64,000 nt of DNA from Candidatus Sumerlaeota bacterium (GTDB taxonomy: Bacteria; Sumerlaeota; Sumerlaeia; JAFGJS01): assembly GCA_016928995.1 (NCBI GenBank), contig JAFGJS010000076.1:1-64000 (forward strand), in the 5' to 3' direction. Under the pieces are notes generated by a model. That model worked only from the letters and a program-made list of their open reading frames with translations. It made no database searches and had not been told where the DNA came from. Position numbers and translations under genes: made by a program. Of this stretch, positions 7,979 through 17,700 are shown one piece after another (positions within the stretch are counted from its first letter, which is position 1; every line of letters begins with the position of its first letter).

Positions 7979-8644
7979 TCACACTCCGCGTTGCTTTGGA
8001 TCCCAGATGATTTTGTGTATTTGGAGCTGCAGACGGGCGGGGAGCTTGTCTTCGAGCATCCATTCGGCGATGCGGCGCGGATCGATGGCGCCGAAAACGG
8101 GCGAGAGCAGCACGGCGTTGCAGCGTTGCTGCAGCGCATGCTCGCGGATGACGCCGCGCGCCCATTCGTAATCGGCGCGGTCCGCGATGACGAATTTCAC
8201 TTCGTCGCGCGGCGCGAGCAACTCGATGTTGCGCCAGTCGTTGCGTTCGCATTCGCCACTGCCGGGGCATTTCAGGTCCATGATGCGGATGGCGCCGGCG
8301 GGCAAAACGTCGATGGAGAGCGCGCCGCTGGTTTCAATGAGCACCTGATATCCCGCGTCGATCAGCGCTTGCGCAAGGGCGGGGCAGTTTTTTTGGAGCA
8401 ATGGTTCGCCGCCGGTGATTTCAACGAGCGGGCAGTCCAGGCGCGCGACGGCTTCGAGAATTTCGCCAAGGCTCATCTCCCGTCCGCCGGTAAAAGCGTA
8501 ATCCGTATCGCACCAGACGCAGCGCAGGTTGCAACCGGCGAGGCGCACAAACACGCAGGGCAGCCCGGCCCAGGTGGATTCGCCTTGCACGCTTTGGAAG
8601 ATTTCGTAAATCGCGAGCGTGCCGCTGATGCGATCGGCGTTCAT
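7979..8644 (-). CDS. queE: 7-carboxy-7-deazaguanine synthase
   Basis: A radical SAM enzyme that converts 6-carboxytetrahydropterin to 7-carboxy-7-deazaguanine in queuosine (7-deazapurine) synthesis. It has 221 residues. The N-terminus has the EIFQSVQGEST substrate-binding motif. The iron-sulphur site is the CxxxCxxC set at 38, 42 and 45 (CNLRCVWC). The VEITGGEPL segment is the SAM-binding GGE motif. The ATG overlaps the stop of the YhaN-like gene as ATGA, so it is the last gene of a four-gene operon. No other queuosine gene is in the window. Its link to a nuclease-like pair is unexplained. Confidence 0.92.
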   Translation of the reverse strand: MNADRISGTLAIYEIFQSVQGESTWAGLPCVFVRLAGCNLRCVWCDTDYAFTGGREMSLGEILEAVARLDCPLVEITGGEPLLQKNCPALAQALIDAGYQVLIETSGALSIDVLPAGAIRIMDLKCPGSGECERNDWRNIELLAPRDEVKFVIADRADYEWARGVIREHALQQRCNAVLLSPVFGAIDPRRIAEWMLEDKLPARLQLQIHKIIWDPKQRGV

Positions 8645-11481
8645 GACGCGAGCCTTTCCATTTGGACCACGTGGCCCCAGCCGTTGTATTGCAGATCGTG
8701 GGTGAGCAGCAAGGTCTGATGGCGGCCGGCGAGTTCTCGCAGCGTTTCGCGGATGGCGTTGAGCCGCTCTTCGTCGCAGTTGACGAATGGATCGTCGAGC
8801 AGGAAGGGCCAGCGCGCTTCTCCGGCGAGTTCGCGCGCGAGGGCGAAACGCACCGCGAGGAAAAGCTGGTCGCGGGCGCCCTGGCTGAGCGCGTCAGGAT
8901 CGACGGCGGCGGCCGCGCGGCCCTTGGCCAGCGGACGGTATGCGTCGTCGAAGTTGAGTTCGCTATAGCGTCCGGCGGTGATGGCGGAGAAATATTCGCC
9001 GGAGCGTTGGCCGAGCTGCTTGAGGTGCAGGCGCTGAAAATCGCGTTCGCACTCCTGCAAGTTTTCCAGCGCGATTTCCAGCGCCTGGCAGACGCGCCGT
9101 AATCGCTGGAGCTCTTCGGTTTGATCTTCGATGCGCTCTTGCAGCGATTCCATGTCGTCGCCGGGGGCTCGGGGGATCGAAGCGGCTTCGGATTTCAGTT
9201 CGAAGTAGGCGTCGCGCAGCTCCGCGATGCGGCTTTCAAGGCTTTCCGCCTTCTCGCGTTGTTCGGTCATCTTGTCCGAAAGCTGAGCGGGATGATCGGC
9301 CAGCGGACGCAGGTTCGGCTTCTCCTTCAGCAAATCGTCCATGGCGTTGCCCACGCGATTGTATTCCAACTCCTGCTTGCCAGCCTCGCGCCGCAGGTCG
9401 TCTAGCTTCTTTCCGCGTTCGAGTTGCGTTTGCAGGATTTCAGCGCGCGTGCGGATCTCGCGGAACTCACGCAAGCGCCGCAGGGTTTCCGCCGCGTCGC
9501 CCTCTTCGCCGATGAACGCGCTGACCTCTTCCAGTTCGGCGCGGATGGCTTCGTCCAGCTCGGCCACGGTGATGGAGAGCGATTCGTCTTTTTCGTCGAT
9601 TAACGTTTGCAGCCGCCGTTGCTCATCTTGCAGGCGGCGGAATTCGCGCCAGTCCAAACGCACGTCGTCAATCGGGCGGCTCTCGAAATCGTTATACACC
9701 TCGTCATACGCCTCGATCTGCTCCTGCAGTTCGCGGCGGCGCCCGCCTTCGCTGTCCTTGCCGTCGAGCTCTTCGATTTTTTCGTTCAGGCGCGCGGTTT
9801 TTTCACGCAAGCCGCGCAGCTCGACAAAGGCTTCGAGGACCGCCTTGCTTTGCAGGTCCACACCCTCAACGTCCCATTCTTCCTCAATCGCCTCGAGTTC
9901 ATTGTTCATGCGCTCCTTGCGCGCTTCCAGTTCGCTGTGCTGGATTTCCTTTTGCGCGTCGCCAGTGGGACGCAGGAAATACGTGGCGCCGAAACAGGCG
10001 AGCAGCACGCAGATCAGCGAGACGATGCCCGTCATGCTGAGACCGAAGATGAGCAGGAGGAGGACGGCGAACGCCGTGCCGATGAGGAAAACGGCGTAAG
10101 TCAGGATTTGCTGATGTTGAGTCTGGCGGCGGCGGTTTTCCTCGAAACGGCGGAAGTCCTCCTCGATGTGAAGGCTCTCCTGCCGGATTTCACGGGCGCG
10201 ATGCCATTGCTCGGAGAAATTTTCCGGCAGCTGCGCCAGCGGACCAAACCCGTCGATTTTCGCCTGGGCTTCGTCGCGCTCCTCGCGCAGTTCTTGTGAG
10301 CGTTGATCCGCAGTCTCCAATTCGCTCCGGAGCTGCTGGAAGCGTTCGAGGCGCGCGATGAAATCTTCGGGCTGGTCGACGAAGCGGATGAAGCGCGTGG
10401 CGATTTGGCGCCGGACCTCTTCGAGTTTCTCCTGATTTTCCTTGCGCGTTTCTTCGGCCAGGCGGCTTTGCCCACTGAGCGATTCGAACTGTCTTTGCCG
10501 GCGGTCGAGCTCCTCGAGCCGCGCCTCAAGGTCTTCCGGGGCGTTGAGCAGCGCGGGGAAGCGCTCTTCAAGGCGCTCGCGCAAACGCTTCACTTCTTCC
10601 TCGCGCTCGACGCGTTCGCGTTCCTGTCCGCGCAGCTGGCTGAGCTGTTCGGTCGTTTTTTCGCGTTGCTGGGAGAGGGCGTAGAGTTTTTCCAGCGTCT
10701 GGAAGCGGCGGCGCGCCTGATCGAGCGCGGCAGTGGAGCGCTCCAGGCCGTCCTCCACTTGCGTCATTTGCTCGGCCAGGCTGTCCTGCTTAAGCGAATT
10801 GGCGCGGATTTCCTCGAGCCGGGCGCGCATGGTTTTGATGGAATGGTCCAGCGTTTCGATGCGGCGTTCGCGCAAGGGGCGCCGGGTGAATTTGTTGTAG
10901 TGCGTCAGCTCGGTGTAGCGCTCGGTGAGCCGCTCGACGATGCGCTCGAGGCTGCCGCGCTGCATGCCGGCCGTGACGCGGCGCACTTCGGCGTCGATCT
11001 GCACGTCCATTTGCGCTTGGCGGAGGAAGTGGGAATTGAGCAGAAATTCGGGCGTCGCCGCGCCGAGGATGCCGCTGACGGCGTCGCGATAGGCCTGGGC
11101 TTCGCCGCGCTTGTAGGTCTTGCCGATGTTGTCGCTGAAGATCGTTTTGACTGCTTTGCCTTTGCCGTTGAGCCGCTCGATGCAGGCGTTGCATTTGTCG
11201 AAGTCGTGCTGGAAGCGGAAACGTTTATCGCCGGCTTGCAGGATCAGCTCGCCGCCAAATTTGGCGCGGCCATCCCAGGGCTGCGCAGCTTTGCGTTCGG
11301 CGGGATCGTAGATGCCGAAAATCAAACTAATGATCGCGCGCAGCAGGGTGCTCTTGCCGGATTCGTTGGGGCCGGTCACGACGTTCAGCGCGCCAGGCCT
11401 GAATTCGATCGTGCGCTTCGGATCCTTCAAGCACCCGAATCCGTCAAGACGAACGGAAAGTATGTCGATGGTTTTTGCCAT
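8641..11481 (-). CDS. YhaN-like AAA ATPase (SbcC/Rad50-related)
   Basis: A 946-residue SMC-like ATPase. The Walker A motif GPNESGKST is at 37-45. Long coiled-coil arms (about 190-860) are broken near 457-503 by two hydrophobic segments that look like a membrane hairpin, as in YhaN proteins. The signature SQGARDQ is near 866-872, Walker B FLLDDP near 893-898 and the H-loop LLTHD near 925. No CxxC zinc hook is seen. It should partner the YhaO-like metallophosphatase encoded upstream, in a complex comparable to SbcCD. The ATG at 11481 is preferred to a TTG one codon upstream. Its 3' end overlaps queE as ATGA. Confidence 0.85.
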   Translation of the reverse strand: MAKTIDILSVRLDGFGCLKDPKRTIEFRPGALNVVTGPNESGKSTLLRAIISLIFGIYDPAERKAAQPWDGRAKFGGELILQAGDKRFRFQHDFDKCNACIERLNGKGKAVKTIFSDNIGKTYKRGEAQAYRDAVSGILGAATPEFLLNSHFLRQAQMDVQIDAEVRRVTAGMQRGSLERIVERLTERYTELTHYNKFTRRPLRERRIETLDHSIKTMRARLEEIRANSLKQDSLAEQMTQVEDGLERSTAALDQARRRFQTLEKLYALSQQREKTTEQLSQLRGQERERVEREEEVKRLRERLEERFPALLNAPEDLEARLEELDRRQRQFESLSGQSRLAEETRKENQEKLEEVRRQIATRFIRFVDQPEDFIARLERFQQLRSELETADQRSQELREERDEAQAKIDGFGPLAQLPENFSEQWHRAREIRQESLHIEEDFRRFEENRRRQTQHQQILTYAVFLIGTAFAVLLLLIFGLSMTGIVSLICVLLACFGATYFLRPTGDAQKEIQHSELEARKERMNNELEAIEEEWDVEGVDLQSKAVLEAFVELRGLREKTARLNEKIEELDGKDSEGGRRRELQEQIEAYDEVYNDFESRPIDDVRLDWREFRRLQDEQRRLQTLIDEKDESLSITVAELDEAIRAELEEVSAFIGEEGDAAETLRRLREFREIRTRAEILQTQLERGKKLDDLRREAGKQELEYNRVGNAMDDLLKEKPNLRPLADHPAQLSDKMTEQREKAESLESRIAELRDAYFELKSEAASIPRAPGDDMESLQERIEDQTEELQRLRRVCQALEIALENLQECERDFQRLHLKQLGQRSGEYFSAITAGRYSELNFDDAYRPLAKGRAAAAVDPDALSQGARDQLFLAVRFALARELAGEARWPFLLDDPFVNCDEERLNAIRETLRELAGRHQTLLLTHDLQYNGWGHVVQMERLAS

Positions 11482-11497
11482 CAAATATAATCCTATC

Positions 11498-12235
11498 TTA
11501 AGGCACGCCGCTGAAGCCTCGCATGATTATCACAGCAAAAAACGGCGGGATCATTACAACGGCCATTGCAACGTCGAGGGGAAATTCAGCAATATACGCC
11601 GGAACGGCCAAGTAGCATCCCCTTTTTAAGGTGTGACTTCGCATTGATTTAAATTCCCAACGGCTCCAGTCTAAGATATACTTGTTGTCATCAATTTGCA
11701 CGATCAACATTTCTGGATTATTATTACGGGTATTGAAGTCGCGCATTTCCACTCCGTCTGTATGAAATGCATCCGGCAAATCAGAATATGTCGCTCCGTT
11801 CGCCTTAAATTCTGGCGGTATTATTTGAGGATATTTAGAAATTTGGGCATTGATGTCTTTCCCTTCGCCACGTTTGAAAACGGAAACATGTTTATTGCTC
11901 GCGTCAAATATGATTATGGATTTTTCCTCACCTGAATTTTGTTTTAGCGGGAGCTCATTAGCAGTATCAATAATGCGTTTCATTAATTCCGGTTCCAGCA
12001 CTATAAAGCGAATGCGAGGCTCCATACCCGAGCCATAATAATTACTGGGATCACAAGCGTCGCGGCTATAGGTGCTATTCAATTGAATCGCGATCCAGCC
12101 ATCCTTTGTTTGGTAGATTTTTTCAGGCGTCCAGTCTTCTTCGATTGTGTAATGCTCGAGAATCATTCCGCCAAGACATCCCTGAGACACAAAACTGCCG
12201 ATCAACAGAAGTGCGATTTGCAGCGTGCGTTTCAT
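11498..12235 (-). CDS. Predicted lipoprotein of unknown function
   Basis: I do not recognise this 245-residue protein. MKRTLQIALLLIGSFVSQGC is a clear lipoprotein signal peptide with a lipobox cysteine at residue 20. The mature part is polar and asparagine-rich. Near the C-terminus are a YLAVPAYIAEFPLDVAMAVV segment and a further hydrophobic stretch that may be membrane-associated. The ATG at 12235 overlaps the yhaO-like stop as ATGA, and the gene ends 16 bp before the YhaN-like ATG, so it is inside the operon. By eye it is richer in A and T than both neighbours, which suggests a later insertion. Confidence 0.75.
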   Translation of the reverse strand: MKRTLQIALLLIGSFVSQGCLGGMILEHYTIEEDWTPEKIYQTKDGWIAIQLNSTYSRDACDPSNYYGSGMEPRIRFIVLEPELMKRIIDTANELPLKQNSGEEKSIIIFDASNKHVSVFKRGEGKDINAQISKYPQIIPPEFKANGATYSDLPDAFHTDGVEMRDFNTRNNNPEMLIVQIDDNKYILDWSRWEFKSMRSHTLKRGCYLAVPAYIAEFPLDVAMAVVMIPPFFAVIIMRGFSGVP

Positions 12236-13371
12236 TCGTTTTCCTCGCTCCGCATAAACTCCGCCAGGGCGAGTTTGAGCGCGAGATTCAAGGGGGCGAC
12301 TTCCTCGGGCTTGGCGGGTTCGATGCGCTTTTTCATGCGTTTGATGAAGGCGCCGCGGATCGTGGGCTCTTGCGACCATTGTTCGAGCTGGCCGCTTTGC
12401 CAGACGAGGGTCTGGTCGTCAAGCTCGAGATGAAAGCAGCGTTCGCTGAGGTATTCCTGCACGTCGGCGAGAGGCAGCGGCGTTTCGACGGAGCCTTCAA
12501 GCGCAACCTTGGCGATGCAGCCCTCGGGCAGCTCCTCGCAGAGACGGTCAGCCAGCGCCTCGGCGGATAGGTCGTCGAGCGCGGTCAGGTCGATCTGGCG
12601 CTCGATCACCTCGCGCGCGTCGAAGGGGTGCGTCTCGATGCGAGCGCCCTTGCCGTCGAGCTCGGCGACAACAAGCACGCGCGGCGCGGAGTCGCGCGCC
12701 TTTTTGCGTTCGAGGCTGCCGCAATAGGCCGCGACGCACTGCTCGCCGTCCCATTGGCGGAAAGAGTGGTAGTGACCGAGGGCGATGTAGTGCATCCGGC
12801 TTTGCAGCAGCAGCTCAATGCGCAAGGGCGCCTCCAGGCTGCCGTCGTCCCATTCGGGATTCAACACGACGCTGCCGTGGATCAGGGCGACATGCACGCC
12901 GGGCAGGTCTTTGCGCTGGAATTCATCGAACGGCTTTTTCGAACGCGCGGGCGAGTAGGCCATGCCGTAAAAATAGACTTTCTCGCCGTTGATGTCCAGC
13001 GTCAGCGGCTCGTCGATGTTGGGGCGGGTGATGATGTGCGCGCTGGGGAATTCTTCATGGCGATACACGCAATCGGTGTAGAAATAGCCGTCGTGGGTTC
13101 CGGGAATCATGACGGCGGGCTTGTTCGCATCGGCGAGGCGCTGAAGCTGCGCGCGGAAAAAATCGAGTTCCCTTTTTTGCGGGGCGCGTGTTTCAAACTG
13201 GTCGCCGGTCATGAGCACGGCGTCGATGCGGCGGTCCGGTTCGAGCGCGAAGTCGATCGCGCGGAGCAGGGCCTGGGCGAATTCTTCGGCGCGCTCCCCG
13301 GCTTGATCGCCGAGTCGCTCGGAGTTCCAGCCGAGGTGCAAATCTCCCAGATGTAACAGCCGCACAGGCAT
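12232..13371 (-). CDS. YhaO/SbcD-like metallophosphoesterase (DNA exonuclease family)
   Basis: A 379-residue calcineurin-like phosphoesterase. All metal-site motifs are visible: LLHLGDLHLG (D10, H12), MTGDQFE, a GTHD motif where SbcD has GNHD, ALIHGS, and GHYH. This is the fold of SbcD/Mre11 nucleases, and the downstream YhaN-like ATPase supports a two-part nuclease-ATPase complex for DNA end processing or repair. The C-terminal 100 residues would form the cap that contacts the ATPase. It is the first gene of the operon and is coupled to the lipoprotein gene by an ATGA overlap. Substrate specificity is not known. Confidence 0.85.
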   Translation of the reverse strand: MPVRLLHLGDLHLGWNSERLGDQAGERAEEFAQALLRAIDFALEPDRRIDAVLMTGDQFETRAPQKRELDFFRAQLQRLADANKPAVMIPGTHDGYFYTDCVYRHEEFPSAHIITRPNIDEPLTLDINGEKVYFYGMAYSPARSKKPFDEFQRKDLPGVHVALIHGSVVLNPEWDDGSLEAPLRIELLLQSRMHYIALGHYHSFRQWDGEQCVAAYCGSLERKKARDSAPRVLVVAELDGKGARIETHPFDAREVIERQIDLTALDDLSAEALADRLCEELPEGCIAKVALEGSVETPLPLADVQEYLSERCFHLELDDQTLVWQSGQLEQWSQEPTIRGAFIKRMKKRIEPAKPEEVAPLNLALKLALAEFMRSEENE

Positions 13372-13461
13372 GCGATGGCCTCGTCCGTTTTTTGCACGTC
13401 GTGGAGATTACTCGCATGTTTGCGCAGTGTTGTCAAACGGAACGGGCGTTTACACGATGTT

Positions 13462-14541
13462 CTAAAATCGCCGGCCGGAGGTGATGCCTTGGGCGGCGAG
13501 TTTGAATTCGTCGGGGCTGGTGGCGAATTCGAGCGCGCATTCGAGCGAGATTTTGCGGGCGTTGTAGAGCGCCAGCAGGGATTGGTTGAAGGTCTGCATG
13601 CCGTATTGCCGGCCTTCGTTGATGAATTTGTTGAGCTCGAGGGTGCGTCCTTCGTAGAGCAGTTTCTTGATCGTGGGCGTGCAGATCATGATTTCGATGG
13701 CGGGGATGCGCCCGTTTCCGCCGGCCCGGGGCATGAGGCGTTGCGAGATGACGCCTTGCATGCAGAGCGATAGCTCCAACCGGATTTGGGGGTGGAGATA
13801 GGCGGGGAAGTAGTTGATGATGCGTTCGACGGTTTGCACGGCGTCGAGGGTGTGGAGCGTGGAGAAGACCAAATGTCCGGTTTCGGCGGCTTGAATGGCG
13901 GTCTGGATCGTTTCGAGGTCGCGCATTTCGCCGATGAGGATGACGTCGGGCGATTGGCGCAGAACACGTTTGAGGGCGTCGGAAAAGTCGTGCGTGTCGA
14001 AGCCGACCTCGCGTTGCGAGATGATGGCTTTGTTGTCCTGATGGAGGTACTCGATCGGGTCTTCAATGGTGACGATGTGGCAGCAGCGCACGTTGTTGAT
14101 GTGTCCGATCATGGATGCGAGGGTGGTGGATTTTCCGGAGCCTGTGGTGCCGGTGACGAGGGTCATGCCGCGCGGCTTGTCGGCCAGCTCCTGGACGGCA
14201 TGGGGGAGGTTGAGATCCTCGAAGGACTGGACGCCGGCGAGGACGTGGCGGAAGACCATGCCGATGGTGCCGCGCTGCTTGTAGCAGTTGACGCGGAATC
14301 GTCCGACGCCGCGGACGCCGAGGGCGAGGTCCATTTCGAGGCCTTTCATGAACTGGCGCCATTGGTCTTCGGTCATGATGTTTTGGCCGATTTCGTCCAT
14401 ATCCTCCACGGTCATCATTTCGTATTCGGAGGGCTGCACCGAACCGTCGATACGCATGCTGGGGCGCGAGCCGGCTTTGAGGAACAAGTCCGATGCTTCG
14501 CGGTCCACCATGTCTTGCAGCAAATCTTCCAGGTTGATCAT
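13462..14541 (-). CDS. pilT: PilT-family type IV pilus retraction ATPase
   Basis: A cytoplasmic hexameric motor of 359 residues, full length for PilT/PilU. The N-terminal PAS-like domain contains REASDLFLKAGSRPSMRIDG. Walker A GTTGSGKST is at 131-139, an Asp box TIEDPIEYLH near 158, Walker B VILIGEMRD near 200, and a His box GHLVFSTLHT near 224. The ATG at 14541 follows GGAGCG. No other pilus genes adjoin it, so assembly genes must lie elsewhere. PilT and PilU cannot be separated on this evidence. Confidence 0.88.
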   Translation of the reverse strand: MINLEDLLQDMVDREASDLFLKAGSRPSMRIDGSVQPSEYEMMTVEDMDEIGQNIMTEDQWRQFMKGLEMDLALGVRGVGRFRVNCYKQRGTIGMVFRHVLAGVQSFEDLNLPHAVQELADKPRGMTLVTGTTGSGKSTTLASMIGHINNVRCCHIVTIEDPIEYLHQDNKAIISQREVGFDTHDFSDALKRVLRQSPDVILIGEMRDLETIQTAIQAAETGHLVFSTLHTLDAVQTVERIINYFPAYLHPQIRLELSLCMQGVISQRLMPRAGGNGRIPAIEIMICTPTIKKLLYEGRTLELNKFINEGRQYGMQTFNQSLLALYNARKISLECALEFATSPDEFKLAAQGITSGRRF

Positions 14542-14726
14542 TTGTGCGCTCCATTCAGAAATTCACGGCTCGGCGCGGCTTTACGGGCGCAGAGCGTTCC
14601 AGCACATACAGTGAGTTTTTTTATCGCTGATTTGCGGTGAAAAATCAAGCGTTATTGGCGAGCGGGTCCGGATGGATTTCGGCATGGGCGGGGCGCGAGG
14701 GCGCCGTTTTTGACGGGAGGATGCGA

Positions 14727-17700
14727 TTAACTTGAGGTTGAGGGGTGAACGGAGCGGCTGTTGAGCGTTTTTTTGACGACGGCGGTCAGGGTTTTGAGGT
14801 TCCAGGGCTTGAGGACGAATTCCCGGACGCCGATTTCTTTGGCCCGTTCTTCGGAGATGCGTTCATTGTAGCCTGTGCAGAGGATCACGGGCATGTCATG
14901 GCGGATGGCGATGATTTCCTGGGTCAGCTGGTCGCCGGTCATGCGGGGCATGGTCATGTCCGTGATGACCAGGTCGAAAGCTCGAGGATTTTCGCGAAAG
15001 AGCTCGAGCGCTTCGACGCTGTCTGTTTTGGCGACCACTTTGTATCCGCTGTTGATGAGCATCCGGCTGGTCAGATTGGCGAGTATTTTCTCGTCATCGA
15101 CAAACAGGATGCGTTCATTTGCGTCGGTGATCTGTATTTCTCCCGATGGATTTTCATCGGATGTTTTGGTTTCGATTTTCGGCAGATAGACTTCGAACGT
15201 GGTTCCCGCATTAACGGCGCTTGTGCATGCAATGGCGCCGTTGTGGCTTTTAACGATTCCGTGAATGACCGACAGGCCGAGGCCGGTTCCGCGTCCGAGT
15301 TCTTTTGTTGTGTAGTATGGTTCGAAGATGCGGCCCATGACCTCCGCGGGCATGCCGGTTCCGGTGTCGCGGATGGTGAGCTTGAGATACGGCCCCGGGG
15401 CGAGCTCCAATCCGCGCTGCGCAGCGTTTTCGTCGATCGTCGCTTCGCTGAGCTCGACTTCGAGCACACCGCCCTCTTCCATGGCGTGCACGGCGTTGGT
15501 GCAGAGGTTGAGCATGATTTGATTGATTTGAGTGGGATCGGACATGACCTGGCCGGACGCGGCGAGGTTGTGCTTGATTTCGATCGTGCTTGGAATGACG
15601 GAGCGGAGCATCGTGAGGGATTCTTTGACGACGGTGTCGAGTGAAACGGGCATATATTTTGTTTCGGTCATGCGGCTGAAGGTGAGGATTTGCTTCACGA
15701 GTTCCTTGGCCCGGTCTCCGGCTTTGATCACTTCTTTCATGTCGTTGAGCGATTTCTCTTTGTTTTGAATTTCGTGCATGGCCAGCTCGGAGAAACCGAT
15801 GATGGCGGAGAGGATGTTGTTGAAGTCGTGGGCGATGCCTCCGGCCAAGGTGCCGATGGCCTCCATTTTTTGCGCTTGGGTGAGGCGCGCTTCAAGCTCC
15901 CGTTTTTCTTCATCGACTTTTTTGCGATCAGTGATGTCGCGAATGATGCCGACGATGAATTTTTCGCCGTTTTTGTCGGTGTAGAGGGCTTTTTTGGTGA
16001 CAAGGGTGTGAACAGCGCCCTGGACGTCGGTGAAGTGTTCTTCATTCAGATTTTCCTGGCCGGTCGTCAGCACGAGTTCATCCTTGGACCAAAAAACATC
16101 GGCCTCCTCTTTGGGACTGTAGTCGTAATCGGATTTTCCCAAAATTTCATCGCGGGAATGCCCCATGAAGGCGCACATGGCGTTGTTGACGAGCACCCAT
16201 CGATGTTCGCGGTCTTTGACGAATACGGGATCGGCGACGGTGTTGATGATTTCACCCAGATAGTTCCTGGATTCGGCGAGGGCTTCTTCGGCTTGTTTGC
16301 GCGCCGTGATGTTGGTGATGAAGCCTTCAATCGTGTGTGGGCGCCCATTTTCATCGTAACTCAAGCGGGCGCCGATGGAAACCCAGATGATGCTTTTATC
16401 CTTGCGATAGAGCTGGTTTTCGAAGTTTTCGATTTTGCCGTGTTTGATCAGTTCGGCGATGAATTGTTCGCGCATTTTCGAATGGACGTAGACCTGGCTT
16501 CCGATGTCCGTGACGCATGCGTTGAGTTCCTCGGGCGAGTCATAGCCCAGGATACGGGTCATTGCCGGGTTGGCGTTGAGGATGCGGCCGTCGATCGTCG
16601 TTCGAAAAAGCCCTTCGGGGGTGTTTTCAAAGATTCCGCGGTATTTTTCTTCGCTTTGGCGCAGTTCGACCATGGATTGTTTGATCTTGCTGGTCATGAG
16701 GTTGAATGTCTTGGCCAGGACGCCGATTTCATCGTGGGATTTGACATTGACGGCTTGATCGAAGTCGCCGCCGATGACTTTTTCCGCGACATCCGTCATC
16801 TGCCGGATGGGGCGCGTGATGCTCCAGGTGAGCAGGATAAAGGTCATGCCGACTAGAATAGTGATGATCGCGCCTGCCACGCTCATCACGCGGATCATCC
16901 TTTGCCGGCCGCTGGTCAGCCAGGCGCGGTAGGTCTGGAGTTCGTCTTCATAGACGCTTGTGCCAATGACCCAGTCCCAGGGCGCGTAATAGGCCAGACG
17001 GGCGATTTTCCATCGCGGCTCGGATTCTCCGAGATTTTGCCAGCGATAGCGCACCGTGGTCATTTCACCGGGTTTAAGCGCGGTCGCTTTGCTGATGATC
17101 TCCTGAATGACATAGCGGCCGTCACTGTCGACGTTGGTCCAGATGTCTTCGCCGTCCCGCTCGCCTTTGTATGAAATGATATATCGTCCCTTGTCTTCGC
17201 CTCCGCCGCCCAGGACATAGACGTAGCCGGTTTTCCCGACTTTGGTCTGAAGGATCGCATGCCTGACTCGCGATTCGACGGCTTTTTGTTTGACGCCGAC
17301 GTAAAGCATGCCGGCCAGTACGCCAGCGGCGTCTTTGATCGGTTCATAGGCGGTCAGGTACCATGCATTGACGACGTAAGCGCGGCCGTGGTAGGTTTTG
17401 CCGTTGAGGATGGCTGAAATCACCGGATTGTCCGCGCCGTCGGGATTGACGGCTGGAATATAGGTGCTGATGGCGCGTTGATTCGCGGAATTTTCCACGG
17501 TCGTGGCGATGCGCAGCATATCGCCTTTTTCGTTCATGCGTTGAAAGATGGTGGCTGTTTCGCCGACGAGTTGGGTCACTTCGTCGACAATCGGCGTGTT
17601 AACGGCTAAATCCCTGTTTTGTCCGAGCCATGTTTCGCCGACGATGAGTTTGGGCAAGTTTAACTCGACGGATTCATTGGTGAATTGATTGATCGCCGTC

